Shown piece by piece: positions 18,002 to 26,499 of a DNA stretch of 33,927 nucleotides (the first letter of the stretch is position 1; every line of letters starts with the position of its first letter). This DNA is from an uncultured Oscillospiraceae bacterium (GTDB lineage: Bacteria; Bacillota; Clostridia; Oscillospirales; Oscillospiraceae), in assembly GCA_934572445.1 (NCBI GenBank), contig CAKTLD010000009.1, positions 1 to 33,927 of the forward strand, read 5' to 3'. The position numbers and the translations under genes were made by a program. The notes below the pieces were generated by a model. That model did not search any database. It was not told the origin of the DNA and worked only from the letters and a program-made list of their open reading frames with translations.

Positions 18002-19624
18002 TTACCATGCTTCGCTGTCATCAAAGTCGACGAGCGTGGGGTCGAGCGGCTCTTCGCCCAGTACGACAGACATATACTGGTTGACGCACCGGCGCATATC
18101 GCGGCGCGAAATGGTGCGGCTGTCCTCCAGATCGTGCTCGACAAAGATGAAGTGGAAGCCAAATTCGCGGGCCTGCTCCTCCATCAGCGCATGCACGCCG
18201 TTCATGCCCTTACAGGCCACGTTGTCGTTGAAAAGCACCATGTCGCAGTTGAAGCGCTTGGCCCAATCCCACACGGCGTTCACATTGTCCCAGCCGCCCA
18301 CGGCGTGGTGGCGCATGACGCCCTTTTCCGAAAACAGTGCCAGGTCCTGGATCGCCTGCTCGGGATCGGTGGTGGAGATCATATTGTGGCCCATCGTGGA
18401 ATCCATGTTCAGCACGATGTTGATGCCCCAGCAGTTCTGTACCCAGGTGGGGAAGTCGGTGTAATACACCGCCGACGGGCCCCAGAGGAACGCGCGGTGG
18501 CGTGTAGTGCCGCCAAAGGGCTGGTACTTCTGTTCATAGCATTTCTGCATGATGGCAAGCACCTTGCGGTCGTTCTTCGTGAAGCGGTCCTCCTGACCGT
18601 TGACGCTGGCCCAGGAGTAGAGCCGGTAGAGCGACTCGGCGATGCCGACGAGCGCGGAGTAGGGGGTCTTGAAAATTTCCCACTTTTCAAGCTCGATGGA
18701 GTTCTGCTCGTTCATGTGTCCGGCACGCTCAAAGAGCGCGTTCCAGTCGTACTTCACGCCGTATTCCTTTTCAATGAAAGCGATGGCGTCGCGCAGGACC
18801 TGCGTGGAATAGGGGTGCGCGCCCGGTTCGTTGTGGATCATGGCGAGCGTTACGGGAAAGTCGGGCAGACCGAAGCGGCGGCGCTGGAACATGCTGGTCG
18901 CCTCGCTGGCGTTGCAGGGCATGTTGGTCGTGAGCACAGCCTTGCCGACGATGGGGAAGTCGTCATCGATAGCGACACCGGTCTCGGCCGAGCAGCGTGA
19001 GCACACGTCGGCCGCGAGACCGAAGCTCTCGGCCACGTCGATGTAGTGCGGCTCGAGCTTCTGGTCGATATCGCAGATGATAAACTCCGGCAGCGTCTGG
19101 ATGGGGACGGGGATGAGCTCGGGGAAGCCGCACATAAAGAGCGGCGGCAGCACCTCGTCCATCGGGACGATACGGTCGGTGAGCTTTCCGCCGCCGAGAC
19201 GGCGGTCGTTTGCCAGCACCAACGCGATCTTCTTTGTCAGACTTACGACGATGCAGTGCATATTCATGTGGGCGATCTTCAGTTCCTCGCCGCGATAGCC
19301 TTCAAACAGACGGTCGATAAAGGCGAACGTGCCGAGATATGAGCCCATCCAGCGATATTCCCAGAAGCCCTTCAGGATAGGCACGGGCGCGGAGGCGACC
19401 ATTGCGCCCATTGCGGCCAGATTCTTCAGCCACGCGGCATAGTCGACCATCGTATCCTTCACGCCGCGCCACTCGCGGTAGCGGGCGATGCCGGTCTTGT
19501 TCTCGTAGCGGCTGCGCTGGCCGCCCGTGCCGTGGGCCGCCTGCCACTTGGGATCGCAGGGCTCAAGGGACTTGTCGATCGTGCGGATCAGGCGCTCGGC
19601 CTGACGCTTGAGCAAAGTCTTCAC
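18002..19624 (-). CDS. 2-hydroxyacyl-CoA dehydratase family, large subunit-like
   Basis: The 540-residue product belongs to the HgdA/FldB/BcrB-like family of Fe-S enzymes that dehydrate 2-hydroxyacyl-CoA or reduce benzoyl-CoA after one-electron activation by an ATP-driven activator. Conserved-looking cysteines occur in FMCGFPELIPVP, DVCSRCSAETG, NMPCNASEATSMFQRRRFG and RFNCDMVLF. The start is GTG at 19622-19624, which overlaps the TGA of the upstream subunit gene by four bases (GTGA), so the two subunits are translationally coupled. No activator gene (HgdC type, GxGS ASKHA ATPase) or electron-transfer subunit is in the window. The substrate is unknown. The protein is longer than typical HgdA or HgdB (about 380-480), so the exact role may differ. 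Confidence 0.85.
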   Translation of the reverse strand: MKTLLKRQAERLIRTIDKSLEPCDPKWQAAHGTGGQRSRYENKTGIARYREWRGVKDTMVDYAAWLKNLAAMGAMVASAPVPILKGFWEYRWMGSYLGTFAFIDRLFEGYRGEELKIAHMNMHCIVVSLTKKIALVLANDRRLGGGKLTDRIVPMDEVLPPLFMCGFPELIPVPIQTLPEFIICDIDQKLEPHYIDVAESFGLAADVCSRCSAETGVAIDDDFPIVGKAVLTTNMPCNASEATSMFQRRRFGLPDFPVTLAMIHNEPGAHPYSTQVLRDAIAFIEKEYGVKYDWNALFERAGHMNEQNSIELEKWEIFKTPYSALVGIAESLYRLYSWASVNGQEDRFTKNDRKVLAIMQKCYEQKYQPFGGTTRHRAFLWGPSAVYYTDFPTWVQNCWGINIVLNMDSTMGHNMISTTDPEQAIQDLALFSEKGVMRHHAVGGWDNVNAVWDWAKRFNCDMVLFNDNVACKGMNGVHALMEEQAREFGFHFIFVEHDLEDSRTISRRDMRRCVNQYMSVVLGEEPLDPTLVDFDDSEAW

Positions 19625-20820
19625 GCCTTCGCACCGCCTTTCTCATTGATCTTTTTGATCTCAAGGCTCTCTACAAATGCCTGGAAGCGCGTGCGCAGCT
19701 GTCCGACGGAGCCGAGGGTGTATTCCTTTTCGATGGTGCAGCAGGGGATGCCGCGCTCGTTTTGCAGGATGTGGCTCGCCAGTACCTTTTCATAGCTCCA
19801 GAATTCGCAGAATTTCATACTCTCGTAAATGATGCCGTCGGCCTTGAACTCGCGTGCCAAACGCTCCAGCTCGTCGTGGCGCTGGTCGATCTTGTCGCCG
19901 GACATGAAGCGCGCACACTGGTTCCACCTGTGGTAGTGGCGGCAGATGGCATCGAATGTGCTCTCGCCGTCTGCAATGACGATCTCCTCACGCGAGGGGA
20001 AGGAGCCGAAGCAGTAGCGGTCAGCCACGACCATTGCGCCGCACATCTCAATGAGCTTGGTGAAGTCGGGATCGTCGATCTCGCTGCCCGCGAGCGCTAC
20101 ACGGCAGCGGAAGGGAAACTTCGGTTCCGGCTCGCGCGTCTTGATCTCTTCAAGCGTTTCTTCCAGGTACGGCAGAATCAGCTCGTGCGGGCAGACCTGC
20201 GAGACGAGCTGGATGACGTGGAACTCATAGCCCGTGATGGGCGGATTATCGAGCTTGCGAAAATCGCCGATCGCCGTCACGGTGCGGGCAATACGGTTGT
20301 GCAGCGAGACCGCGGCGCGCATCGCATCCTCGCTCACGTCCACGCCGTAATGCTCATGCAGCGCGTCGACGACCTTGAGCCTGAGCTGCGCCTTATAGTA
20401 GTCGAGGCTTGTCTGGTCACCCTTCATGGGCGGGTCGATGATGGTGGTGAAGAAGCGTTCGTTTTTGATGGGGTCGAGCAGAGAAAAATGCTCCTCCATG
20501 CGCTCCATCGCCGCGCAGCCCTCCGCACCGAACAGCGCGTTCAGATAGTTGTAGCCGCCTTCGATGGCACGCTCCAGAATACAGCGGACATATGGGCAGT
20601 TGCGGCCGGTCATATAGTAGCTGGCGATGTCGGCGCTGCCGCTTTTCGGCGCGCGCAGACGGGAGGAAAAGCAGCCCGGGAGGTTGAGCAGCGCCTCGGG
20701 GATGTAGTAGCAGTTGTAGCCGAGGGCCAGCTTGCCCTGCTGTATGGCCTGCTCCACCAGCTCATTGTGCGCCTGCTGCAAAAGGTCTTCGAAGTAAATG
20801 AGATGCTTGAGGTCTTTCAT
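19621..20820 (-). CDS. 2-hydroxyacyl-CoA dehydratase family, small subunit-like
   Basis: The 399-residue product resembles the beta/D subunit of 2-hydroxyacyl-CoA dehydratases and benzoyl-CoA reductases (HgdB/BcrC/FldC). Candidate [4Fe-4S] ligands are Cys in GYNCYYIPEALLNLPGCF, GRNCPYVRC, MKFCEFWSYE and possibly IPCCTIE. The order and the KFCE-type motif match the family. The ATG at 20818-20820 is chosen over an in-frame start at 20898 because AAGGAG lies 8 bases upstream and the intervening region is promoter sequence. It is the first gene of an operon with the large-subunit-like gene, and it has a clear promoter at 20880-20908. The reaction could be amino-acid-derived hydroxyacyl-CoA dehydration, but the sequence does not show the substrate. 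Confidence 0.87.
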   Translation of the reverse strand: MKDLKHLIYFEDLLQQAHNELVEQAIQQGKLALGYNCYYIPEALLNLPGCFSSRLRAPKSGSADIASYYMTGRNCPYVRCILERAIEGGYNYLNALFGAEGCAAMERMEEHFSLLDPIKNERFFTTIIDPPMKGDQTSLDYYKAQLRLKVVDALHEHYGVDVSEDAMRAAVSLHNRIARTVTAIGDFRKLDNPPITGYEFHVIQLVSQVCPHELILPYLEETLEEIKTREPEPKFPFRCRVALAGSEIDDPDFTKLIEMCGAMVVADRYCFGSFPSREEIVIADGESTFDAICRHYHRWNQCARFMSGDKIDQRHDELERLAREFKADGIIYESMKFCEFWSYEKVLASHILQNERGIPCCTIEKEYTLGSVGQLRTRFQAFVESLEIKKINEKGGAKA

Positions 20821-20879
20821 AGGCAACGCTCCTTCATGAATAGTGGGAACGCGGGGGAAATTCCAGAGTATCTTTTGCA

Positions 20880-20908
20880 ATTTTAACAAATTGTTCACAA
20901 ATCGTCAA
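20880..20908 (-). promoter_or_regulatory. Promoter for dehydratase operon
   Basis: On the minus strand, -35 TTGACG (20903-20908) and -10 TAAAAT (20880-20885) are 17 bp apart; the expected transcript has a leader of about 50 bases. Confidence 0.75.
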
Positions 20909-20951
20909 TAGAAAATCGTTCATTTTGCCGCATTGGGGCGATAAAATAAAA

Positions 20952-20978
20952 AACCCGTCCCTATTTGGGGGACGGGTT
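20952..20978 (-). terminator. Terminator of murC-deacylase operon
   Basis: The 10-bp stem AACCCGTCCC (20952-20961) pairs with GGGACGGGTT (20969-20978) across a 7-base loop. On the minus strand it is followed by TTTTTATTTTAT, giving a good U-run. Confidence 0.88.
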
Positions 20979-20989
20979 AAAAAGATTGC

Positions 20990-21523
20990 TTACAGCTCCA
21001 CGACTTCATAGCCATGGTGAATGGCGGGCAGCAGCACGTTCAGCAGGTCCTCGGTCTTGAATTTAAGGCTCTGCGTGTTGTCGCAGGGGTGGCAGGCAAA
21101 ATACGGTGCGGTGCACACATCCCGATCCATGATGAGACGGATGGCGTTCCCCGTATCGCTGCGCAGACCCAGCACGCTTGCAGACCCGGGCGAGCAGCCC
21201 AGCAGCGCCTCCATCTTTTCCGGCGGGGCGAAGGATAGACGCGACGAACCGATCTGATGGCTCAGATCTTTGGTGTGAAACGGTTTATCCTCGGGCATGG
21301 TGAGCAGGTAAAAGCTCGTTTGCTGGCGGTTGCAAAGGAAGAGATTCTTGCAGATGCGAACGCCCAGCGCATCCGACACGGCGGCGCAGATCTCCATAGT
21401 CTCGGCCTTTTCGTGCTCGATGCGCTGATAGGGGATGTGCAGGGAATCCAGCAGCGCGTAGCTTGCCATCGCGCGCTCGGAGGCGTGCTCCGGCGCGGTG
21501 TCGTAAAATGGGGATACCAGCAT
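20990..21523 (-). CDS. Prolyl-tRNA editing protein (YbaK/ProX superfamily)
   Basis: The 177-residue product matches the freestanding trans-editing domains (YbaK/EbsC/ProX) that deacylate mis-charged tRNA, for example Ala-tRNA(Pro) or Cys-tRNA(Pro). Visible motifs are the catalytic-lysine segment ICKNLFLCNRQQ (Lys near residue 59), the Gly-rich GSASVLGLRSDTGN, and FACHPCDNTQSLKF toward the C-terminus. This pattern is closer to PrdX/ProXp-ala than to EbsC. Its ATG (21521-21523) begins two bases after the murC stop, and its ribosome site (AAGAGG) lies inside the murC 3' end, so they are co-transcribed. The exact tRNA is not determined. Confidence 0.88.
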   Translation of the reverse strand: MLVSPFYDTAPEHASERAMASYALLDSLHIPYQRIEHEKAETMEICAAVSDALGVRICKNLFLCNRQQTSFYLLTMPEDKPFHTKDLSHQIGSSRLSFAPPEKMEALLGCSPGSASVLGLRSDTGNAIRLIMDRDVCTAPYFACHPCDNTQSLKFKTEDLLNVLLPAIHHGYEVVEL

Positions 21524-21525
21524 GC

Positions 21526-22917
21526 TTATGCCTCTTCTTTCTCTTTCAGCAGTTTCTCGCCGGCCTTGAAAATGTCGCCCGCGCCAACGGTCAGAATGAG
21601 GTCGCCCGGGCGCGCGATGTCCGCCAACGCGGCGGTCACTCTGTCGAGCGTGGGGCAGTAGACTGCCCCGGGGATCTCGCGGCAGAGATCCATCGACGAA
21701 ATACCGATGTCGTTCTGTTCACGCGCGGCATAGATCTCGGCGAGGATGACGACGTCGGGGATCTTCAGTTCGCGGACAAAATCGCTGAACAGCGCCTTTG
21801 TGCGCGTGTAGGTGTGCGGCTGGAAGGCGCAGACGATGCGCTTATAGGGAAGGCTCTTTGCCATTGCCAGCAGCGCGTGCAGCTCACCCGGGTGGTGAGC
21901 GTAGTCATCGTAGACATCCGCGCCGTGGTAGCGGCCCTTGAATTCGAAGCGGCGGCCCGCGCCGGTGAAGGTCGCAAGGCCGAGGCCCACGGCCTCGCCG
22001 CTGATGCCGAGCAGGTACGCCGCGCTCGCCGCGGCCAGTGCGTTCATTACATTGTGCCTGCCGCCCACGCGCAGCGAAACGTGCGCATAGTAGCTGCCGC
22101 GGATATAAACGTCAAAGCTCGGCAGACCGTCCGTCCAGACAAGGTTTTCCGCATGGCACTGGGCCGCAGGATCGTCCAGACTGAACCAGAATACCGGCTG
22201 GGAAAGTCCCCTGAGTGTGTCGCATGCGCCGGTATCGTCCCTGTTGGCGACCACATATCCGCCTGCGGGCACGAGCTCTGCAAAACGGCGGAACGAGTGC
22301 TCCACGTCGGCAAGATCCTTGAAGAAGTCGAGGTGGTCAGCCTCAACATTCAAGATGACCGCAACAGTGGGGAAAAAGCTCAGAAACGAGTTGCAGTATT
22401 CGCAGCTCTCGGCGATGATCGTGTCGCCCTTGCCGACGCGATAGCCCGAGTGCAGCAGCTGCAAGGTGCCGCCGATCATCACGGTCGGGTCCTTCTGCGC
22501 GGCCATAAAGATGTGCGTGGCCATGCTGGTGGTGGTCGTCTTACCGTGTGTGCCGGAGATGCAGAGGGCGTTCTTATAGCCCTTCATGATCGCGCCCCAG
22601 GCCTGCGCGCGCTCGAAAACGGGGATGCCGCGCGTCACCGCGCCGGAGATCTCGGGGTTATCATCGTGGATGGCGGCGGTGCGGATGACAAAGTCGCACT
22701 CGCCGAGGTTATCCGCCGCGTGGCCGATGGCCACGGGGATGCCCAGCGCGCGCAGATGCTCGACGGACGGGCCGTCGGTCATATCGCTGCCCTGGACCCT
22801 GAGACCCATACCCGCGAGCACCTCGGCCAGCGGGCTCATCGAAACGCCGCCGATGCCGGCCAGGTGTGCGCACTTTCCGGGGACGAGATAAGAGAAAATA
22901 TCCTTCTGGTCGTTCAT
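21526..22917 (-). CDS. murC: UDP-N-acetylmuramate--L-alanine ligase
   Basis: The 463-residue cytoplasmic Mur ligase adds L-Ala to UDP-MurNAc in peptidoglycan synthesis. It shows the N-terminal nucleotide-binding AGIGGVSMSPLAEVL (residues 20-34), the ATP-binding SGTHGKTTTT (121-130), the central VEADHLDFFKD and the C-terminal DDYAHHPGE that separates MurC from MurD/E/F. The length is typical (about 460). The ATG at 22915-22917 follows GGAAAGGAA. It has its own promoter (22985-23013), which faces the cca promoter. It is followed by the tRNA deacylase, with a shared terminator at 20952-20978. No other cell-wall gene is adjacent, so murC stands apart from a dcw cluster here. Confidence 0.96.
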   Translation of the reverse strand: MNDQKDIFSYLVPGKCAHLAGIGGVSMSPLAEVLAGMGLRVQGSDMTDGPSVEHLRALGIPVAIGHAADNLGECDFVIRTAAIHDDNPEISGAVTRGIPVFERAQAWGAIMKGYKNALCISGTHGKTTTTSMATHIFMAAQKDPTVMIGGTLQLLHSGYRVGKGDTIIAESCEYCNSFLSFFPTVAVILNVEADHLDFFKDLADVEHSFRRFAELVPAGGYVVANRDDTGACDTLRGLSQPVFWFSLDDPAAQCHAENLVWTDGLPSFDVYIRGSYYAHVSLRVGGRHNVMNALAAASAAYLLGISGEAVGLGLATFTGAGRRFEFKGRYHGADVYDDYAHHPGELHALLAMAKSLPYKRIVCAFQPHTYTRTKALFSDFVRELKIPDVVILAEIYAAREQNDIGISSMDLCREIPGAVYCPTLDRVTAALADIARPGDLILTVGAGDIFKAGEKLLKEKEEA

Positions 22918-22963
22918 TCCAAAAATTCCTTTCCTTGTGCCGCTGCACAGGAGATTTCCGCGA

Positions 22964-22992
22964 TTTACAATTTTCAGCTTTGCTATTATAAT
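22964..22992 (+). promoter_or_regulatory. Promoter for cca
   Basis: The -35 TTTACA (22964-22969) and -10 TATAAT (22987-22992) are 17 bp apart on the plus strand. The -10 overlaps the minus-strand -10 of murC. Confidence 0.65.
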
Positions 22993-23013
22993 ATACCCAA
23001 TGGTACAGTGCAA
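22985..23013 (-). promoter_or_regulatory. Promoter for murC
   Basis: On the minus strand, -10 TATAAT (22985-22990) and -35 TTGCAC (23008-23013) are 17 bp apart. It shares four bases with the plus-strand -10 for cca, so the two promoters cannot be occupied together. Confidence 0.75.
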
Positions 23014-23044
23014 TCCTAAAAAAATGATTTTTTGCGAGGTTTCC

Positions 23045-24412
23045 ATGCCCTCTTTGCCGAAGCAAGTCGATACCGTTCTCTCCGCGCTGCAAAGCGAGGG
23101 GTATTCGCCCTATCTGGTGGGCGGCTGCGTGCGTGAGCTGCTGCGCGGCAAGGCACCGTCCGACTACGATATGACGTCCGATGCTCCGCCGCAGGAGGTG
23201 CTGCGCATTTTTGGCGAAAGTGCGTATCCGACGGGATTGCGGCACGGCACGGTGACGGTCGTGAGCGGGGGACTGCCCATTGAGCTCACGACCATGCGGC
23301 GCGACGGCGCGTACAGAGATAACCGCCACCCCGATTCGGTTACCTTCGGTACGAGCATCGAAGAGGATCTCGCGCGGCGGGACTTCACGGTCAACGCCAT
23401 CGCGCTGTCGCCCAGCGGTACGCTCATCGATCCCTACGGCGGGCGGGAGGACCTGAAAGCAAAAATCCTGCGCTGTGTCGGCGCGCCGAAGCGGAGGCTT
23501 GAGGAAGACGCGCTGCGCATCCTGCGCCTCGTGCGCTTCTGCTCCGTCCTCGGCTTTTCGGCAGAGAAAGAGACCGCCCGCGCCGCACACGAGGCGCGCG
23601 GACTGCTCGCCCACGTTGCGCATGAGCGCGTGTATGCCGAGATGAACAAACTTCTGCTCGGCGAAAATGTGGGGGAGACGCTATTGACCTTTCCTGATAT
23701 TTTAGGCGTGCCCATTCCGGAAATTCTGCCCTGCGTCGGCTTTGAGCAGAAGAACCGGCACCATTGCTTTGATGTATGGGGGCACACGGCGCGCGCCGTC
23801 GCCGCCGTGCCGCCGAAGCGCGAGCTCCGCTGGACGATGCTTTTCCATGACCTTGGCAAGCCACAGTGCATGACGCTGGATGAAAACGGTATCGGACATT
23901 TTTACGGCCACACGGCGATTTCCGCTCAAATGGCGGAGGACATCATGGTGCGGCTGCACTTTGAAAAGGCGCTGCGCGACAGAATTCGCATGCAGCTTGC
24001 CTGTTTTGACGACATGTTCCGTCCCGAGCGGGCGGCCATCCATAAGGAGATGGCGCGCCTCGGCGCGGAGACGGTGCAGAATTTGCTTTATACCAAACAG
24101 GCAGACAATGCCGCCAAAGCCCCCGCAGGATTAGAGTGTGCGCAGGCGCCGTGGCGCGAAGCGCAGAGAATCTATGACACGCTCGTCGCGGAGAGCGCGT
24201 GCTGCTCGATCCATGAGCTGAGCATCAAGGGGGAAGCCCTTGCATCCCTCGGTTACTGCGGGCGCGAGATCGGCGCGGTGCTGGCGCGGCTTCTGGATGA
24301 GGTCGCGGCGGAAAAACTACCCAATACGCCCGCGGCGCTGCAAGCGCGCGCCGCAAGGCTGTGGCGCAGCGGCTTCGCGCGCCATACAATAAAAGAAAAC
24401 GGGACCCATTGA
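23045..24412 (+). CDS. cca: CCA tRNA nucleotidyltransferase with HD domain
   Basis: The 455-residue class II nucleotidyltransferase adds or repairs the 3' CCA of tRNA. The head has YLVGGCVRELL (residues 23-33) and the catalytic acids in SDYDMTSD (39-46), then RRDFTVNAIA (111-120) and the neck motif EEDALRILRLVRF. An HD phosphohydrolase domain follows (NRHHCFDVWGHT and FHDLGKP, His268-Asp269), which may remove 2',3'-cyclic or phosphate ends. The ATG at 23045 has a GAGG site 6 bases upstream; earlier in-frame codons are promoter sequence. The Mbeg1-like gene follows by 12 bp, so they are likely an operon. Confidence 0.94.
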   Translation: MPSLPKQVDTVLSALQSEGYSPYLVGGCVRELLRGKAPSDYDMTSDAPPQEVLRIFGESAYPTGLRHGTVTVVSGGLPIELTTMRRDGAYRDNRHPDSVTFGTSIEEDLARRDFTVNAIALSPSGTLIDPYGGREDLKAKILRCVGAPKRRLEEDALRILRLVRFCSVLGFSAEKETARAAHEARGLLAHVAHERVYAEMNKLLLGENVGETLLTFPDILGVPIPEILPCVGFEQKNRHHCFDVWGHTARAVAAVPPKRELRWTMLFHDLGKPQCMTLDENGIGHFYGHTAISAQMAEDIMVRLHFEKALRDRIRMQLACFDDMFRPERAAIHKEMARLGAETVQNLLYTKQADNAAKAPAGLECAQAPWREAQRIYDTLVAESACCSIHELSIKGEALASLGYCGREIGAVLARLLDEVAAEKLPNTPAALQARAARLWRSGFARHTIKENGTH

Positions 24413-24424
24413 CGGAGGTAACAA

Positions 24425-25609
24425 ATGGCAAATCTGATGGATTATCTGGACTGGCGCGGTGACATCACACTGGAGGTTTCGCCGTTCAACGAGGTGGACG
24501 CGCTGATCCTGGCGGAGTTGAGCTTTGTGGACTTCGAGGGTATCGTGCCCCCGCCAGAGATTGGGCGGGGCCTGCCTTTGAACGAAGCGGCGGAGGCCTA
24601 TTTTGCCCGCCACGGACAGGACGTCGCCATGGGCGTGCTGGTGCCCGACACGATCGTGAAGATGCTGAAAAAGCTGATGACGAGCGCGCGCTTCGGAAAT
24701 ATGCTGCTCAACGGTTATGCTGCGCTGCTCGACGACGCGATTGAACAGCAGTTCGCGGCGCTGACGATCGACCTTGGCAACGGCAGCATCTATATCTCGT
24801 TCCGCGGCACGGACGATACGATCGTCGGGTGGAAGGAAGACCTCAACATGGGCTTTTTGGAGGAGATCCCCTCGCAGAAGCAGGCGGTCGAATACGTCGC
24901 GCGCGTCGCGCGGCAGTATGGCGACAAGACCATCCGCATCGGCGGGCACTCTAAGGGCGGCAACCTCGCCGTTTACAGCGCGGCCAAGAGCAGCGGCGAG
25001 ATCCAAGAGCGCATCGTCGCCGTGCACAATAACGACGGCCCGGGCTTTGCCTGGCCCATCAGCGAGACGCCGGGCCATAAGCGCATCGCGCCGCGCATCC
25101 ATACCGTCCTGCCGCAGACCTCAGTGGTCGGGATGCTGCTCGAGCATGAGAAGGATTATCAGGTCGTTTACTCGACCTATGACGGTATCTACCAGCATGA
25201 CGGTTTTTCCTGGGAGGTCAAGGGTACGCAGTTCGTGCATCTTGACGACTTCTCGCGCGAGGGCAAGCTCGTGGACGAGACGCTGGATCAGTGGGCTGCG
25301 TCGCTCAATACCCAGCAGCGCGAGGCGCTGGCCGACGCGCTCTACAGCGTCTTTACCGGCACGGGAGCCAAAACGCTCAGCGAGCTGAACGAGGAAAAGC
25401 TCAAGAGCGCGTCCGTGATGCTCAAGACCTATAAGAATCTCGACCGCGAGACGCGGCGTATGGTGAGCGAGGCGTTCAAGCTGCTTTTGAGACTCGGCAC
25501 GAAGGGCTTCGTGCAGGATGCGCAGGAGGAGAGCGGCCGCGAGTTTGACGCGCTGCGCCGCCGACTGGCCGAGCAGTACCAGAAGCTGCTGGAGCAGAGA
25601 AAGAAATGA
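24425..25609 (+). CDS. Mbeg1-like (DUF2974) lipase-fold protein
   Basis: The 394-residue product begins MANLMDYLDWRGDITLEVSP, the hallmark start of the Firmicute DUF2974/Mbeg1-like family. The alpha/beta core has YISFRGTDDTIVGWKEDLNM (123-142) and the nucleophile elbow GGHSKGGNLA (Ser176), a GxSxG variant. The family is assumed to be a lipase or esterase but is not well characterised. The C-terminal about 120 residues are charged and helical. The ATG follows GGAGGTAAC by a good spacing. It is 12 bp after cca, and a terminator follows at 25639-25678. No signal peptide is seen, so it is probably cytoplasmic. Confidence 0.9.
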   Translation: MANLMDYLDWRGDITLEVSPFNEVDALILAELSFVDFEGIVPPPEIGRGLPLNEAAEAYFARHGQDVAMGVLVPDTIVKMLKKLMTSARFGNMLLNGYAALLDDAIEQQFAALTIDLGNGSIYISFRGTDDTIVGWKEDLNMGFLEEIPSQKQAVEYVARVARQYGDKTIRIGGHSKGGNLAVYSAAKSSGEIQERIVAVHNNDGPGFAWPISETPGHKRIAPRIHTVLPQTSVVGMLLEHEKDYQVVYSTYDGIYQHDGFSWEVKGTQFVHLDDFSREGKLVDETLDQWAASLNTQQREALADALYSVFTGTGAKTLSELNEEKLKSASVMLKTYKNLDRETRRMVSEAFKLLLRLGTKGFVQDAQEESGREFDALRRRLAEQYQKLLEQRKK

Positions 25610-25638
25610 TCCGCCGCACCGGAAAATGAAAAAGAACA

Positions 25639-25678
25639 GCAAAAAGCGAAGCACCGGAGAGGATGCTTCGCTTTTTGC
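25639..25678. terminator. Terminator between DUF2974 gene and thiT
   Basis: A 15-bp stem, GCAAAAAGCGAAGCA (25639-25653) with TGCTTCGCTTTTTGC (25664-25678), encloses a 10-base loop. The arms contain A5/T5 runs, so it can act in both directions between these convergent genes. Confidence 0.8.
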
Positions 25679-25715
25679 CGCGTCAGGATAATGGATAAAG
25701 AGAGGATAGAGCGGA

Positions 25716-26294
25716 TCATTCCGCCTGCGGGAGCTTCGCCACAGGCTTGATAAGCAGCGCGCAGAGCACGATGGCCAGGATGGTGTTGGGCAGCATGTAG
25801 GTGCCGTTGTAGAGGATGGAGTAAACAACGGAGGAGTTCATGCTCAGCCCCATGAATTCATCGGGCATGTACTGCGCGTAGACCGATACGCCGGAAATAA
25901 AGTGGATGATGAAGCGGCCGACGCAGCCGACAAGGGCGGCGAGGGGGAGCTTTCCGTAGTCCCTGCCCCTGGCGCGCAGCAGGCCCGCAAGGCCGACGGC
26001 GGCATAGGCAAAGGAATAGTCAAAGATGATGGATACCCAGTTGATGGCTGTGCCCTCGGCAAAGAAGTATTTGAGCGTGCCGAATGCAAGGCCTGCGAGG
26101 ATGCCCCAGGGCGCGCCCCAGCGCACGGCGAAGAGGATCAGCGGGATCATCACAAGATTGATCGAGCCGCCGAAGCCGCCGAACGACAGGCCGATGGGGA
26201 TCTTGATGTAGCTCAGCACGAGGGCGAGCGCGATGCAGATACCGCCCTCAGCCAGACGGCGGGTGGCGGTGCGGGAAGAAGTGGTGGTGCTCAT
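25716..26294 (-). CDS. thiT: ECF transporter S component for thiamine
   Basis: The 192-residue product has about six hydrophobic segments and matches the thiamine-binding S component (ThiT/YuaJ) of group II energy-coupling-factor transporters. ALSYIKIP-like, ILFAVRWGAPWGILAGLAFG and HFISGVSVYAQYMP correspond to family positions, including the aromatic residues that bind thiamine. It needs the shared EcfAA'T module, not in this window. The upstream TPP riboswitch (26400-26484) confirms the substrate. The ATG at 26292-26294 follows AGGAGG at an 11-base spacing, a little long. It is a single-gene unit. Confidence 0.93.
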   Translation of the reverse strand: MSTTTSSRTATRRLAEGGICIALALVLSYIKIPIGLSFGGFGGSINLVMIPLILFAVRWGAPWGILAGLAFGTLKYFFAEGTAINWVSIIFDYSFAYAAVGLAGLLRARGRDYGKLPLAALVGCVGRFIIHFISGVSVYAQYMPDEFMGLSMNSSVVYSILYNGTYMLPNTILAIVLCALLIKPVAKLPQAE

Positions 26295-26343
26295 GGTGGG
26301 ATATACCTCCTGAAAAGTGGATCCCTGTCCGCGCCGCGATATG

Positions 26344-26375
26344 AAAATGCACCGCGGCGAGGGCGTCGCGGTGCA
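26344..26375 (-). terminator. Likely terminator of the TPP riboswitch
   Basis: On the minus strand a 9-bp stem, TGCACCGCG with CGCGGTGCA (26367-26375 and 26348-26356), encloses a 10-base loop. It is followed by TTTT (26344-26347), although the T-run is short. It lies between the aptamer and the thiT ribosome site, so it is the candidate expression platform. Control of translation is the alternative. Confidence 0.6.
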
Positions 26376-26399
26376 AAGTGGTAAAAGCTGGGCTTTGCA

Positions 26400-26484
26400 T
26401 CCCTACGCCGGCATTATCCGGATCAGGTCTGAGGGACAGCGACGGCATTACGCCGCATCACAGCCGGCTTGCGCCAGCGCCCCT
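26400..26484 (-). promoter_or_regulatory. TPP riboswitch (THI element)
   Basis: Read on the minus strand, the region has the canonical 3' part of the aptamer, ACCTGATCCGGATAATGCC followed by GGCGTAGGGA. The 5' half has the AGGGGCGC start, a GC-rich P3 stem with a GCAA loop (about 26465-26480), and the box that is normally CTGAGA reads CTGTGA here. The variable P3a-type hairpin follows. It sits between a strong promoter and thiT, so it should lower thiT expression when thiamine pyrophosphate is plentiful. Confidence 0.93.
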
Positions 26485-26499
26485 TGCAGTTATGCTGAT

